DNA of 64,000 bases from Flavobacterium psychraerolatum (GTDB lineage: Bacteria > Bacteroidota > Bacteroidia > Flavobacteriales > Flavobacteriaceae). The notes beneath the pieces are model-generated. The model made no database searches and was not told the DNA's origin. It was given only the letters and a program-made list of their open reading frames with translations. Shown here one piece after another: positions 17,305-27,344 of this stretch. The DNA is taken from positions 21,581-85,580 of the forward strand of contig NZ_JAOQMX010000014.1 in assembly GCF_025960985.1 (NCBI RefSeq), given 5' to 3'. Numbering within the stretch: the first letter of the stretch is position 1; each line of letters starts with the position of its first letter. Both the position numbers and the translations under genes were made by a program.

Positions 17305-19799
17305 AGACCGATATTCAATACAAAACTAAGTTTAACCGCAATATTATCTTCAAACTTAGGTAATTGGTTGGGGCCATATCGATAAAAAGCAGTTAGTCCC
17401 AAACCATTTAGAATTTGATTCAGTTCTATACCCGATTCAAAATAGCCTTTATTTAATGTTTTGTATTCTATACCGACATGCTGTTCTGGTTTTTGTAGAT
17501 TTCCCCACGCCATTCTAGACACCAAGACCAAAGATGGTTTTATTTTCGAAAATAATTTAAGCCTATTTAAGCTATGTTTGAATTGAAAATAAGCAAATTC
17601 ACTAGAGAAAAACTCATTGAAATACATGGTTTCAAAACTGTTTTTACCTGCAAATGTAATACGTTGAACAATAGTTTCTTTTGTAATATTATTTGGTGAA
17701 GTATTATACAAATGGGTGAGTGGCACATCTCCAAGTGCATATCCTCCTTGGAATAGCAGATTGGTTTTTTGACCATTCAAATATTTTTTTTCATATTCTG
17801 TTTTAAAATCAATTTTTGTAAACTGAAAATCGGTTAATACAGCTTTAGGTAGACTTTGAGTTATTTGAAAGGTGAATTTTGGATAACGCTTTTCAATTTC
17901 TATTCTTCCATTTGGGGTTTGCATGTAATCGCTAAAGGGATTCCACTGCAACGAAACCTTGGCAGTGGTCATTTGGTAATTTGTATACAGATGGTTGTGC
18001 AAGTTATAGGCATAATTAAATTTGGGTAATATTTCCGAATGAGAAAGTTCCCAAATACTTTCGGTTTTAGGGATTATGGCGGTTTCAATATAGGTTCTCC
18101 AACTTACATAATTATAAAAGGTACTGATGTTAATAGGTCTAGGGTCGTAAAGTTTAAAAGGTACTTTGTCAATCGCAAATGTGGTACTAGCGATCTCGCG
18201 TACATCATCAGTATAATCTGCGCCAATCCATGAATTTGAGAATTTACCCACGCGTACCGAAGCTCCAAAATGATATTTAAAAGCGCCATCCTTGGTGCCA
18301 TAAGCTGCATAGGCATCAATCTTAAAGATTTTTGACATGCGTTCGTTGGTTACGCCTCCAAATCCCAAACGAAACCCCTCATAATTGTTGTAGCGCACAA
18401 GTTTTCGTAAATCCATATCAAAAAAAGGTAGCGGTAAATACCCATTAATAATTTTTCGACCAAAACGGATTTTACTCTCTAATCGTTTTTTTTGGAAAAA
18501 TGTATCGAGGACAAAATAGGTTTTTTTCTCACGTAGGTCTAGAGAGTCTTTCCGATATTTGTTCCAAAAATCGACTGGTTTGTTTAATGCATTGTCTTTT
18601 ATTTCGATACTTACAAATGACTTTTTTACAGTTACGGGTTTGTTATATCGAAAATCAAAATTATTAGTCTGAGAACTTAAGTATACATAGTCAGAGGGTT
18701 GTTTTTCTCTTGTAGACAAATTATCGTCAAAATCTCCATCAAATTGAATTGTTCCGCCCAAAATTTTGATATCATCATCATTTTTTCCTTTTACAATTTT
18801 AAATTTTTTGGAAATTGGGAACCACATTTTTTGCTCTGGAACATATTCAAATTCATGTGTTCCGCTGATATCAAGTACGCCTTTGATACGCATTACCGCT
18901 TTTGCAACAGCATAACTTTTTTGGTCTATATAAAGAATACCTTCTAGACCAGCGGTTTTGCTTATTTTTTTATTCTTAAAGTGAATCATATACGTCATCC
19001 GGCCACCTATGTTTACGGTATCCAAAAGTTTGTAACTGTATTCTTTGGGGGCATTTCTGGAGATGGGACTTTTGTATTTAGTCTCAAATAATTCATATTT
19101 TTCATCATAAACAGAGAACGATTGCAAATTGAAACCAATAATTTCGTAGAGGGGCTGTTTTAAGCCTGCCATTTTTGTACCTAGTATGGTTTCCTTTAGA
19201 GAATTATCTTTAAATTGAAAATGGGAAACCTTTTCAGTTATAAATAAATGATGTTTAGTTATAGCTTCTTTGAATTTGAATTTTGTAGAATCAATTTTCT
19301 TAAAAACTAAACCGCGTCTTCTTTGAATAAAAACAGAATCTAACGTACCAATAATGGAATCTGGATGCGCACTAACCAATAGTTTGTTGTAAGATTTGAA
19401 TTCAAAACTAGTAAGATTGTTCTTTGGGTTGTTTGCCTTTTTGAGAGCAATTGCTTGCTTTATAATAGCTGTTGCAGGATTATTATTGAAAATTGTTGCT
19501 TTTTGTAGCGCCGTCGTATTGGGAGTGAGGTAGATTGGGTAAAAATTCAGGCCTATCGAAAGATCATTTTTTGTGTTACTATAACCAAGGTATGTTGTTT
19601 CGAAAATAGGGTAGTCTGTTGTGGTCTTAAATGCAAACTTTCCATCTACATCCGTAATCGTCTTATGATTTTTATCGAAAGTAAGGGTGGCAAACGGAAG
19701 CGCTTTATTTGTTTCTATATCTTTTACAATACCATTGACTTGGAACTGCGCCTGAAGGGTAAGGGAGGTTAGTAAAAGAAATAAAAATATATACTTCAT
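17301..19799 (-). CDS. DUF5686 outer-membrane protein with carboxypeptidase-regulatory-like domain
   Basis: An 832-residue exported protein. The signal peptide (about 1-18, ending LQAQ) is followed by a CarboxypepD_reg-like beta-sandwich (about 20-95; VNGIVKDIETNKALPFATL, DGKFAF), then a long DUF5686 region that ends in beta-strand-rich sequence typical of an outer-membrane barrel (VAVKLSFVLNIGL at the C-terminus with aromatic and hydrophobic alternation). The family is common in Bacteroidota and resembles TonB-dependent receptors without the plug; function is unknown. It overlaps the SMR exporter gene tail to tail by 4 bases, so the two have no room for separate terminators. Confidence 0.85.
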   Translation of the reverse strand: MKYIFLFLLLTSLTLQAQFQVNGIVKDIETNKALPFATLTFDKNHKTITDVDGKFAFKTTTDYPIFETTYLGYSNTKNDLSIGLNFYPIYLTPNTTALQKATIFNNNPATAIIKQAIALKKANNPKNNLTSFEFKSYNKLLVSAHPDSIIGTLDSVFIQRRRGLVFKKIDSTKFKFKEAITKHHLFITEKVSHFQFKDNSLKETILGTKMAGLKQPLYEIIGFNLQSFSVYDEKYELFETKYKSPISRNAPKEYSYKLLDTVNIGGRMTYMIHFKNKKISKTAGLEGILYIDQKSYAVAKAVMRIKGVLDISGTHEFEYVPEQKMWFPISKKFKIVKGKNDDDIKILGGTIQFDGDFDDNLSTREKQPSDYVYLSSQTNNFDFRYNKPVTVKKSFVSIEIKDNALNKPVDFWNKYRKDSLDLREKKTYFVLDTFFQKKRLESKIRFGRKIINGYLPLPFFDMDLRKLVRYNNYEGFRLGFGGVTNERMSKIFKIDAYAAYGTKDGAFKYHFGASVRVGKFSNSWIGADYTDDVREIASTTFAIDKVPFKLYDPRPINISTFYNYVSWRTYIETAIIPKTESIWELSHSEILPKFNYAYNLHNHLYTNYQMTTAKVSLQWNPFSDYMQTPNGRIEIEKRYPKFTFQITQSLPKAVLTDFQFTKIDFKTEYEKKYLNGQKTNLLFQGGYALGDVPLTHLYNTSPNNITKETIVQRITFAGKNSFETMYFNEFFSSEFAYFQFKHSLNRLKLFSKIKPSLVLVSRMAWGNLQKPEQHVGIEYKTLNKGYFESGIELNQILNGLGLTAFYRYGPNQLPKFEDNIAVKLSFVLNIGL

Positions 19800-19856
19800 A
19801 ATATCAATTTCATATCAAACGTGTGGATGATTAATTTGGTATGGCAAAAATAAGAA

Positions 19857-19890
19857 TAAAAAAGTCCGTTTACAGCGTAAACGGACTTTA
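19857..19890 (-). terminator. frr terminator
   Basis: AAAGTCCGTTTA (19861-19872) and TAAACGGACTTT (19878-19889) form a perfect 12-base-pair stem with a 5-base loop; the minus-strand RNA continues into U residues. Confidence 0.88.
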
Positions 19891-19910
19891 AGTTAGTAGA
19901 GGTACTACTA

Positions 19911-20474
19911 TTATACCTTCATGATTTCGGCTTCTTTAACGACCAATAGTTCATCAATTTTTCTGATGTAGTTGTTCGTTAAAATCTGAACTTCTTCTTC
20001 TGCGCTTTTACACATATCCTCTGAAGTACCGTCTTTTTCTAATTTTTTAATGTCTGTGTTAGCATCTTTTCTAGAATTTCTAATTCCGATTTTAGCATCT
20101 TCTGCTTCAGATTTTGCTTGTTTTGCCAAATCACGTCTTCTGTCTTCTGTCAAAGGCGGAACACTAATGATAATCAAATCGCCATTGTTCATTGGGTTGA
20201 ATCCAAGATTGGCAATCATAATCGCTTTTTCAATCGGGTGCAACATGTTTTTTTCAAAGGGTTGCAAAGTAATCGTTCTAGCGTCTGGAGTACTTATTTT
20301 TGCTACTTGAGTTAGTGGGGTTGAAGATCCATAATAATCAACAAAGACACTACCAATCATGGCTGGTGAAGCTTTTCCTGCACGAATATTTGTAAATTCT
20401 TTTTCTAAGTGTGCAATCGAGCCTTCCATTGATTCTTTAGCACTATCTAATATAAAATCTATTTCTTCAGTCAT
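19911..20474 (-). CDS. frr: Ribosome recycling factor
   Basis: A 187-residue protein, close to the usual 185. It splits post-termination ribosomes together with EF-G. The three-helix bundle is recognisable: MEGSIAHLEKEFTNIRAGKASP near the N-terminus, PLTQVAKISTPDARTITLQPFEK in the beta domain, and the C-terminal helix with EDRRRDLAKQAKSEAEDAKIG. It follows pyrH on the minus strand with an 80-base gap, the conserved pyrH-frr order found in most bacteria. Confidence 0.97.
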   Translation of the reverse strand: MTEEIDFILDSAKESMEGSIAHLEKEFTNIRAGKASPAMIGSVFVDYYGSSTPLTQVAKISTPDARTITLQPFEKNMLHPIEKAIMIANLGFNPMNNGDLIIISVPPLTEDRRRDLAKQAKSEAEDAKIGIRNSRKDANTDIKKLEKDGTSEDMCKSAEEEVQILTNNYIRKIDELLVVKEAEIMKV

Positions 20475-20554
20475 TTTTTTGATTTTTATTTTTTTAGAAT
20501 CAGTTTTATTTCAAGGTTCTATTTGAATAGAAAATTAAAACCGAATGCTGCAAA

Positions 20555-21262
20555 CTAGACGTTTACAACTGTTCCTATATTATCTCCATTACAAATTTTT
20601 TCAAGATTACCAATTTTGTTCATGTCAAAAATAACAATTGGCAATTTGTTTTCTTGGCTTAATGTAAAGGCTGTTGTGTCCATTACGTTCAATCCTTTTT
20701 TTAGTACGTCTTCAAACGAAATCGTATCAAATTTAATTGCAGCAGCATTTTTTTCAGGGTCACAATCATACACACCATCTACGCGAGTTCCTTTTAGGAT
20801 TACGTCAGCATTAATTTCAACACCTCTTAGTACAGCAGCTGTATCAGTTGTAAAATAAGGGTTTCCTGTACCAGCACCAAAAATTACAATTCTACCTTTT
20901 TCAAGATGGCGTACTGCTCTTCGTTTGATATAAGGTTCAGCAATAGCTTCGATTTTTAGGGCAGTTTGTAATCTTGTCAACATTCCTTTGTCTTCAAGAG
21001 CACCTTGCAATGCCATACCATTAATGATAGTAGCAAGCATTCCCATATAATCTCCTTGCACGCGATCCATACCGGCACTAGCACCTGCAACTCCTCTAAA
21101 GATATTTCCACCTCCAATTACAATGGCTATTTCAATCCCTTTATTGTGGATTTTTTTGATTTCTTCAGCATATTCAGCCAATCTTACAGGATCAATTCCA
21201 TATTGTTTATCTCCCATTAAAGCTTCGCCACTTAATTTCAGTAGAATTCTTTTGTATTTCAT
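20555..21262 (-). CDS. pyrH: UMP kinase
   Basis: Bacterial UMP kinase of the amino-acid kinase family, which makes UDP from UMP. I chose the ATG at 21262 (235 residues, [17 protein letters not shown]) because an in-frame extension to 21406 adds 48 lysine-rich residues unlike any PyrH. Motifs: KLSGEALMG (ATP-binding Lys and Gly), [10 protein letters not shown] near residue 55, [13 protein letters not shown] near 135 (UMP and ATP contacts), and [11 protein letters not shown] near 165. It is followed by frr. Confidence 0.96.
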   Translation of the reverse strand: MKYKRILLKLSGEALMGDKQYGIDPVRLAEYAEEIKKIHNKGIEIAIVIGGGNIFRGVAGASAGMDRVQGDYMGMLATIINGMALQGALEDKGMLTRLQTALKIEAIAEPYIKRRAVRHLEKGRIVIFGAGTGNPYFTTDTAAVLRGVEINADVILKGTRVDGVYDCDPEKNAAAIKFDTISFEDVLKKGLNVMDTTAFTLSQENKLPIVIFDMNKIGNLEKICNGDNIGTVVNV

Positions 21263-21519
21263 GAGTTTGTTGAGTTGTTTGGTGCAAATATAGTCATATT
21301 CTTTTTTCTTGAAATAGAGATGTATAAAATTTACAAATTTAGTTCGCTCTTTTCTGTCAATTAGTGTGCCTGAAAAATTGATTTTCTTGTTTTTGCAAAT
21401 GTACAAAGCATACTATTGTTATAGAATAAGAATCAAAAGCTTCTATTGGTGCTGACATTTATCATATTTTACTTTTTGAAGAAGTAGTACCTTTAGATAA
21501 ATAATAAAAGCCAAATGAC

Positions 21520-21756
21520 ATGATCAAAAAACACAACTTAGCAGTAGCCTTCCCAGAGTTCGAAGAAAAAATTCACACATTAAAAGTAGAAGACAATCAT
21601 TTTAAAATTTTATTCGATAAATATGATCAATTGGATCATGAAGTGTATCGAGTAGAAACAGATAGTGAGCCTGCATCTGATGATACTTTGAATGATTTAA
21701 GAGTGCAACGCGTTCGATTAAAAGACGAAATCTATGAGTACCTCAATAAAAATTAA
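21520..21756 (+). CDS. DUF465/YdcH-family small protein
   Basis: A 78-residue, mostly helical, charged protein of the DUF465 (YdcH) family. Typical elements are the start HNLAVAFPEFEEKIHTLK, followed by HFKILFDKYDQLDHEVYRVE and a final RLKDEIYEYL helix, together forming a short hairpin of coiled-coil helices. The family role is unknown. It is transcribed alone and has a strong terminator directly after the stop. Confidence 0.85.
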   Translation: MIKKHNLAVAFPEFEEKIHTLKVEDNHFKILFDKYDQLDHEVYRVETDSEPASDDTLNDLRVQRVRLKDEIYEYLNKN

Positions 21757-21770
21757 TTCATATAAGATCG

Positions 21771-21806
21771 ATCCCCAAAAGTCATCATTTTGGGGATTTT
21801 TTTTTA
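21771..21806 (+). terminator. Terminator of the DUF465 gene
   Basis: ATCCCCAAAA (21771-21780) and TTTTGGGGAT (21788-21797) form a perfect stem followed by nine T. Confidence 0.9.
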
Positions 21807-21991
21807 TGTGTGAAAGGACTTTGGCTTTTTAGGGCAATAGGTTGGTGTTTTAATAGCTAAAATTTAGAAATGAATTATTTTCGAATAGTATAATCTTGTA
21901 CTCAATTGATTTAATTGAAAGAGCGGTACCCACCAAAAGATGAATACCGCTCATATCAACAAATAATCTATTTTGATTGCGTTAGCATAAA

Positions 21992-23356
21992 TTAGCTCAC
22001 TCTAATTAATTTTTTGTTTATAAATTCATGAATTCCTTGTTCAGATAATTCACGTCCGTAACCAGATCGTTTTGTTCCTCCAAAAGGCAAGTCAGGTTGC
22101 GATGCTGTTGGACGATTAATAAAAATCATTCCAGAATCAATTTGATCTGCAATTTTAATAGCACGCTCAATATCTTTGGTATAGATTGAACCTCCCAATC
22201 CAAAAGGAGAGTCATTTGCTAAGTCAATAGCTTCTTGCTCGTCTTTAACTTTGTAAAATGAAGCTACTGGTCCAAAAAGTTCTTCATAAAAAGTAGGTTC
22301 ACCTCTTTTTAAATTGGTCAATAAGGTAGGTTGCATATAGGCACCTTCTTCAGAGGCTCTTTTTCCACCAATGGCTACTTTGGCTCCTGCTTTTTCAAAT
22401 CGTTCTACTTGATCTAATAAATTTTGCAAGGCTTCTTCACTACTCAATGGTCCCACTTGCGTATTGGTGTCCATAGGATCTCCAACCTTTAACGAAGCTA
22501 TTTTTGCAGTAAATTTTTCTAAAAACGCATCAGCAATTGCTTCTACGGCAATAAATCTTTTTGAGGCTACGCAACTTTGACCATTATTGTTCATTCGGCC
22601 TAAGATCGCCATTTCTACCGTTTTGTCAATATCTGCATCTTCCAAAATAATGAAGGAATCGCTACCACCAAGTTCCAAAACAGATCGTTTAAGGTTTTTT
22701 CCAGCTGCTTCGGCCATACTTGCTCCAGCGCCTTCGCTACCGGTTAACGAAATTCCTTTGATTCGGACGTCTTCAACCAATCCGGTACTTCTTTTACCAG
22801 AAATCAATAAATTAGTGTACAAACCATCAGGAGCGCCGGCTTCTTTAAATAAATTTTCAATTGCAATGGCACATTGTGGCACAATCGAAGCATGTTTTAA
22901 TAGTATGGTGTTTCCTGCCATAATATTGGGAGCAGCAAAACGTACTACTTGGTAAAATGGAAAATTCCATGGCATCACCCCAAACAATACTCCAATTGGG
23001 CTGCTTCTTACAAAAGCTTTTCCAGAGTCAGGGCTAAGTTTTTTGTCTGCCAAAAATGTTTCGGCATGATCCGCATAATAGTCTAAAATGTTTGCACTCA
23101 AATCAATTTCACCTTCTGACTGAGCAAAGACTTTCCCCATTTCGAGCGTGATTAATTTGGCTAGTTCTGTTTTTTTAGCTCGCATAAGGTCCGCAACTTT
23201 ATGAATTAAGGTTGCTCTTTCTTTATAGCTCGTTTTTTTCCAGTTGCTAAATGTTGTATTTGCATTATCGATGGCTTGATCTACTTGTTTTTCAGTCATC
23301 TCATCAAAAGATTTGACAACTTTATTTGTGGCTGGATTTGTTGTTTGAATTGGCAT
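21992..23356 (-). CDS. NAD(P)-dependent succinate-semialdehyde dehydrogenase family protein
   Basis: A 454-residue aldehyde dehydrogenase resembling GabD/Sad-type succinate-semialdehyde dehydrogenases, which oxidise succinate semialdehyde to succinate. Key residues are present: Asn131 in PWNFPFYQ, the cofactor loop LTGSEGAG (about 204-211), Glu228 in LELGGSD and the catalytic Cys262 in NNGQSCVASKRF. The C-terminus has PFGGTKRSGYGRELSEQGIHEF. The chain is slightly short for ALDH because the N-terminal oligomerisation arm is reduced, typical of this clade. Substrate assignment is by family only, as no GABA transaminase is nearby. Confidence 0.85.
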   Translation of the reverse strand: MPIQTTNPATNKVVKSFDEMTEKQVDQAIDNANTTFSNWKKTSYKERATLIHKVADLMRAKKTELAKLITLEMGKVFAQSEGEIDLSANILDYYADHAETFLADKKLSPDSGKAFVRSSPIGVLFGVMPWNFPFYQVVRFAAPNIMAGNTILLKHASIVPQCAIAIENLFKEAGAPDGLYTNLLISGKRSTGLVEDVRIKGISLTGSEGAGASMAEAAGKNLKRSVLELGGSDSFIILEDADIDKTVEMAILGRMNNNGQSCVASKRFIAVEAIADAFLEKFTAKIASLKVGDPMDTNTQVGPLSSEEALQNLLDQVERFEKAGAKVAIGGKRASEEGAYMQPTLLTNLKRGEPTFYEELFGPVASFYKVKDEQEAIDLANDSPFGLGGSIYTKDIERAIKIADQIDSGMIFINRPTASQPDLPFGGTKRSGYGRELSEQGIHEFINKKLIRVS

Positions 23357-23962
23357 AATATATACTGTATTTTAATTAATAAAAAATTTTAAACAGTTTC
23401 ATCTCCATTTGAATATATGGGTGACAAAAGGATAAAAACGATTGTTTAACTGTGTTTTATAAAAGTACAACTATCTTGAATGCACAACTTTGAATATATA
23501 GTTAAATGATGGGGGAGTAGGGTATTAATTAAAGTATAAAATTTAACATTCGATGGTGATTTACGTTTTGTATTTGTATTGCATAATTATGATTTTAAAT
23601 GCTTTAAAGTCATAATGAGAAAGGTTTTGATTACGTTAATGGATATAAGTTTTGATATAGTTCAAAAAGAGGAAGAAGTTTTACTTTTTATGACAAACTA
23701 TTTTTTCATTATTATTATTATTATGTAATCTTGATAGATGATGCATAAATATACCTTTTGGAGATGTAGTATAACAAAGAAAGTAAATTTGTTATAGTTT
23801 TTGTTACATTTTTTATTGTCGTAAATTGCATAGAGTAGGACGCTCAATTTCAGTTTGGTATTTCTGAAAGTGATATATTTGTCGCTTCGATATGCAATTT
23901 TCAAAACTACAATGTTGTAGTTCGTCTTTGTGTCACCATCAGAACATAATCAAATCATACTT
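23357..23962. other. AT-rich divergent intergenic region
   Basis: About 600 bases between the aldehyde dehydrogenase (minus) and the secreted protein (plus). A minus-strand open frame at 23698-23904 is lysine/isoleucine-rich and lacks any family features, so I do not call it. The only clear signal is the promoter at 23854-23881. Confidence 0.5.
23854..23881 (+). promoter_or_regulatory. Bacteroidota-type promoter for the gene at 23963
   Basis: TTTG (23854-23857), 16 bases, then TATATTTG (23874-23881), matching the TTTG/TAnnTTTG consensus with spacing one base shorter than typical. Confidence 0.5.
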
Positions 23963-24694
23963 GTGAAGAAAAGTACTATTATTGCAGTTGTTTTACTATT
24001 GTTTGTTCAAATCGCATTTTCTCAAGGAGCTTCAAATGTGCAGTTGCGTGGTACAATTAAAACAGCTAGTGATTTTGTTAACGAGGTTAATGTAGTAAAT
24101 GAAACCACCAAAACAACTACTTCATCAAATGAGTTGGGGCAGTTTACCATTACTGCAAAAGAAGGTGATTTACTGGTTTTTACTGCCGTAAATCTGGTAA
24201 CTGTAAATAAGAAAATAAGCAAACAAGATATTTTATCTGGCTTTATTAACGTTTTGGCTAATCTCCAAACCATCCCGCTTAAAGAGGTTGTGATAAAAAA
24301 GTCATCTATCAGTGCTGAAAATCTTGGTGTCATTTCTGCGAATCAAAAAAAATATACTGCTGCGGAGAGAAAATTGTATACAGCTACATCGGGAGGAGGG
24401 ATTGATGGTCTATTAAATGCAATTTCTGGAAGAAAAGCAATGTTGAAAAAAGAGATTATAGTAGAGTCTAAGGAAAGTGCCTTTAACCGTTTGATTTATC
24501 TTTTTGAAGATGATTATTATACCGTTAAACTAAAGATACCAGCAGATTATATCAAAGGGTTTCAGTTTTATTGTGTAGAGGATTCCGAGTTTGTTATAGC
24601 TGTAAAATCTAAAAACAATACCTTAATCAAATTTTTAATGATCAATCTCGCTGCAAAATATAATAAGCTAAATAATGTGGAAATCTCTAATTAA
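23963..24694 (+). CDS. Secreted protein with carboxypeptidase-regulatory-like domain
   Basis: A 243-residue exported protein starting at GTG 23963 (VKKSTIIAVVLLLFVQIAFSQ), which gives a good signal peptide; an upstream in-frame GTG at 23930 would add 11 polar residues before it. After the signal comes a CarboxypepD_reg-like beta-sandwich (about 25-100; VQLRGTIKTASDFVNEVNVVN, ELGQFTITAKEGDLLVFTA). The C-terminal half is unassigned and ends without a sorting domain. Such proteins are common in Bacteroidota envelopes. It is monocistronic. Confidence 0.7.
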   Translation: MKKSTIIAVVLLLFVQIAFSQGASNVQLRGTIKTASDFVNEVNVVNETTKTTTSSNELGQFTITAKEGDLLVFTAVNLVTVNKKISKQDILSGFINVLANLQTIPLKEVVIKKSSISAENLGVISANQKKYTAAERKLYTATSGGGIDGLLNAISGRKAMLKKEIIVESKESAFNRLIYLFEDDYYTVKLKIPADYIKGFQFYCVEDSEFVIAVKSKNNTLIKFLMINLAAKYNKLNNVEISN

Positions 24695-24919
24695 AGTAGT
24701 TATAATGAATAAAATGGTACTTTTGTTTTATCGATAAATTGGTGCGAATTTTTATAATTTAGCAAGCCTATCCTGTAGGAATTACAAACAGTAGTATACA
24801 TCTTCAAGTATATTGCAGCGGCAGTGCAATGAGTGCCAAAATAGGTCATACTACTTTTTTTTAACGACAAGTTAAGACCATATATTTTTAGTAAGTCTTA
24901 TTTTTATTAAAAAAAAAGA

Positions 24920-25777
24920 ATGAAGTGGTTTTCTGCCTTAAAAAAACGATACTTAGTTTATAGTGTAATTGTTGCTTACATTTTATTTTGTCAGTCATGC
25001 ATGACCATGCGCATGAGTAAAAGGGAAACAAAAATTTTCTTTGACATGCATAAAGTGGCGTATGTAGATTCTACTGCAGTGTATCCTGATCACGACATAC
25101 ATTATATACAAACTGGACAGTCTCAAAATCCTACTTTATTCTTCGTACATGGATCGCCAGGCAGTTGGGATGCATACAAGGACTATTTGGTCGATACCTT
25201 ATTAACTCATAAGTATCGAATGATTGCCGTAGATCGACCAGGTTTTGGGTATAGTGATTACCGATCTGCTCAAAATTTGCAGATCCAAGCGCAATGGTTA
25301 TCTATTTTTATTAAACAACTAAACAATGGTCAGCCCGTTTCTTTAGTGGGTCACTCAATGGGTGGGCCGGTGGTAGCGAAATTGGCAACTTTAGATCCAG
25401 GCGCCTATGATAATCTTGTCATTTTGGCTGGAGCATTAGATCCAAAAGTTGAAAAACCAGAAAAGTGGCGTAAGATCTTCATGGCGTTTCCATTAAAGTA
25501 TTTGGTGCCAGGTGCCTTACGTCCTTCAAATGAAGAATTGTGGTGGTTGAAAGACGATTTGAGAAAACTTGCACCTGAGCTTCCTAAAATCACAGCAAAA
25601 GTCACCATTATTCACGGAACAAAAGATTCTTTGGTACCTTATAAAAATATGGCTTATATACAAAAGGAGTTTGTTAATGCAAAATCGATGGATACCATTT
25701 CGATCAAAGATGCTAATCATTTTATTCCTTGGACGTATTATGAGCGTATTCGAAATGAGTTATTTAAACTAAAATAA
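24920..25777 (+). CDS. Alpha/beta-hydrolase, probable lipoprotein
   Basis: A 285-residue hydrolase with an N-terminal membrane segment ending in FCQSC (Cys27, possible lipidation), so it is probably anchored in the envelope. The fold shows the oxyanion HGSPGSW (about 74-80), RPGFGYSDY (about 107-115), nucleophile elbow GHSMGG (Ser about 145), the catalytic Asp in IHGTKDSLVP (about 235) and His in DANHFIPW (about 268). All triad residues are present. The natural substrate is not evident. It stands alone between two intergenic regions. Confidence 0.82.
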   Translation: MKWFSALKKRYLVYSVIVAYILFCQSCMTMRMSKRETKIFFDMHKVAYVDSTAVYPDHDIHYIQTGQSQNPTLFFVHGSPGSWDAYKDYLVDTLLTHKYRMIAVDRPGFGYSDYRSAQNLQIQAQWLSIFIKQLNNGQPVSLVGHSMGGPVVAKLATLDPGAYDNLVILAGALDPKVEKPEKWRKIFMAFPLKYLVPGALRPSNEELWWLKDDLRKLAPELPKITAKVTIIHGTKDSLVPYKNMAYIQKEFVNAKSMDTISIKDANHFIPWTYYERIRNELFKLK

Positions 25778-26045
25778 AAATTTTCAGGATTAAGTTGTAT
25801 TTGAAAGAGATTTTATTCCTATGTTTTCAGCTAGTAGGTGATTTTTTATCGAGAGTTAATTCGAATAAGAGCCTTATATCATTAATTTTTAGTACTGTCA
25901 AGTCACACAAATAGGGAGTGAGAGATTGCAATGTCCATTGTGAAATCTGCAACTTTTAACAACTGTTGAAGGTTTGATTTATATAATTCTTAACAATATT
26001 CCTTTAACGGTTACGTAATTTTGACTTTTAAAACAATAAATTATT

Positions 26046-27092
26046 ATGACAGCAATAAAAGCGTACGCGGCATACGATGCAGAAACACCTTTGAAACCTT
26101 TTGAATTTGAAAGAAAAGATATAGGTGCGAAGAAGGTACAAATAGAGATACTTTACAGTGGTGTTTGCCACTCTGATATTCATACTGCAAAAGGGGATTG
26201 GGGACCTGCCATTTACCCATTGGTACCTGGACACGAAATTGTGGGTAGAGTTACCGCTGTGGGTAGTGCTGTAACCAAATTTAAAGTTGGAGAACTTGCA
26301 GGGGTAGGTTGCTTTGTAGATTCATGTAGAACATGTCCAAGTTGTCAAGCGGGTGACGAGCAACTATGTGATGAAGGTATGGTGGGAACATACAATAGTT
26401 ATGAAAGAGGAACAAATATTCCACATTATGGAGGATATGCCACAAGCATCACTGTTGATGAAGAATTTACTTTACATGTTTCAGACAAACTTGAGCTGTC
26501 TGGTGTAGCACCATTATTGTGCGCAGGGATCACTACTTATTCGCCACTACGTCGTTTAAAAGTGGGTAAAGGTCATAAAGTGGGGGTTTTAGGTCTTGGT
26601 GGCTTAGGTCATATGGCCGTAAAATTTGCAGCTTCATTTGGTGCTGAAGTAACTATGTTAAGTCATTCAGCTTCCAAGGAGGCAGATGCTAAAAAATTGG
26701 GTGCTCACCATTTTGCACTTACTTCAGATCCTGAGGTTATGGCTTCACTTGCCAATAAGTTTGATGTGATCTTAAATACTGTTTCGGCAGAGCATGATTA
26801 TAATGCTTACTTGAACTTATTGAATACTAACGGAACAATGATTATTGTTGGGATTCCTAATTCGCCAGCGATTATTCCAGCAGCAACTTTGGTTATGAAA
26901 AGAAGAAGCATCATGGGAAGTTTAATTGGTGGAATTGCAGAAACACAAGAAATGTTGGACTACTGTGCAGAACACAATATTACTGCAGATGTTGAGTTAA
27001 TTAATATGGACTACATTAACGAAGCATACGATCGAATGAATAAAAGCGATGTTAAATATCGCTTTGTAATTGATATGGCTTCTTTGAAGTAA
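26046..27092 (+). CDS. Zinc-dependent alcohol dehydrogenase (cinnamyl-alcohol-dehydrogenase/YahK type)
   Basis: A 348-residue medium-chain dehydrogenase that reduces aldehydes or oxidises alcohols with NADP(H). Catalytic zinc ligands are Cys41, His63-Glu64 (PGHEIVG) and Cys159; the structural zinc is held by Cys94, Cys97, Cys100 and Cys108 (CRTCPSC...C). The Rossmann motif is GLGGLGHM (183-190) followed by a Ser-rich loop (LSHSASKE), which favours NADP. The HYGGYA and CHSDIH segments place it in the YahK/CAD branch. Monocistronic, followed by a terminator. Confidence 0.9.
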   Translation: MTAIKAYAAYDAETPLKPFEFERKDIGAKKVQIEILYSGVCHSDIHTAKGDWGPAIYPLVPGHEIVGRVTAVGSAVTKFKVGELAGVGCFVDSCRTCPSCQAGDEQLCDEGMVGTYNSYERGTNIPHYGGYATSITVDEEFTLHVSDKLELSGVAPLLCAGITTYSPLRRLKVGKGHKVGVLGLGGLGHMAVKFAASFGAEVTMLSHSASKEADAKKLGAHHFALTSDPEVMASLANKFDVILNTVSAEHDYNAYLNLLNTNGTMIIVGIPNSPAIIPAATLVMKRRSIMGSLIGGIAETQEMLDYCAEHNITADVELINMDYINEAYDRMNKSDVKYRFVIDMASLK

Positions 27093-27135
27093 TATTAAAC
27101 ACACTACTTTGAAGAAGATGAGTAACATTATAATT

Positions 27136-27178
27136 ACCTCAAAACAGTTTTAATTAAGCTGTTTTGAGGTTTCTTTTT
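27136..27178 (+). terminator. Terminator of the alcohol dehydrogenase gene
   Basis: ACCTCAAAACAG (27136-27147) and CTGTTTTGAGGT (27159-27170) form a 12-base-pair stem followed by T-rich sequence. Confidence 0.88.
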
Positions 27179-27344
27179 AATAGCGTTTTTGTTTCTAATG
27201 ATAATCAAAATAGTTATTTGTTAACTGTCACTCATCTCCAATAATCTTGTTCGAAATAAAGAATTTTCATGAGTGTTGAGTGATCTAAGTCATTTATTAT
27301 TCGAATAATTTTACTTAAATTTACGTAAATACAAAAAATAAAAT

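Noticed and set aside
20555..21406. Longer pyrH start at 21406
   Set aside because: The extra 48 residues are Lys/Tyr-rich and not part of any UMP kinase; the ATG at 21262 gives the normal 235-residue protein.
23698..23904. A 68-codon minus-strand frame
   Set aside because: Lys/Ile/Asn-rich low-complexity product ending IIIIIMKK, as expected from AT-rich intergenic DNA.
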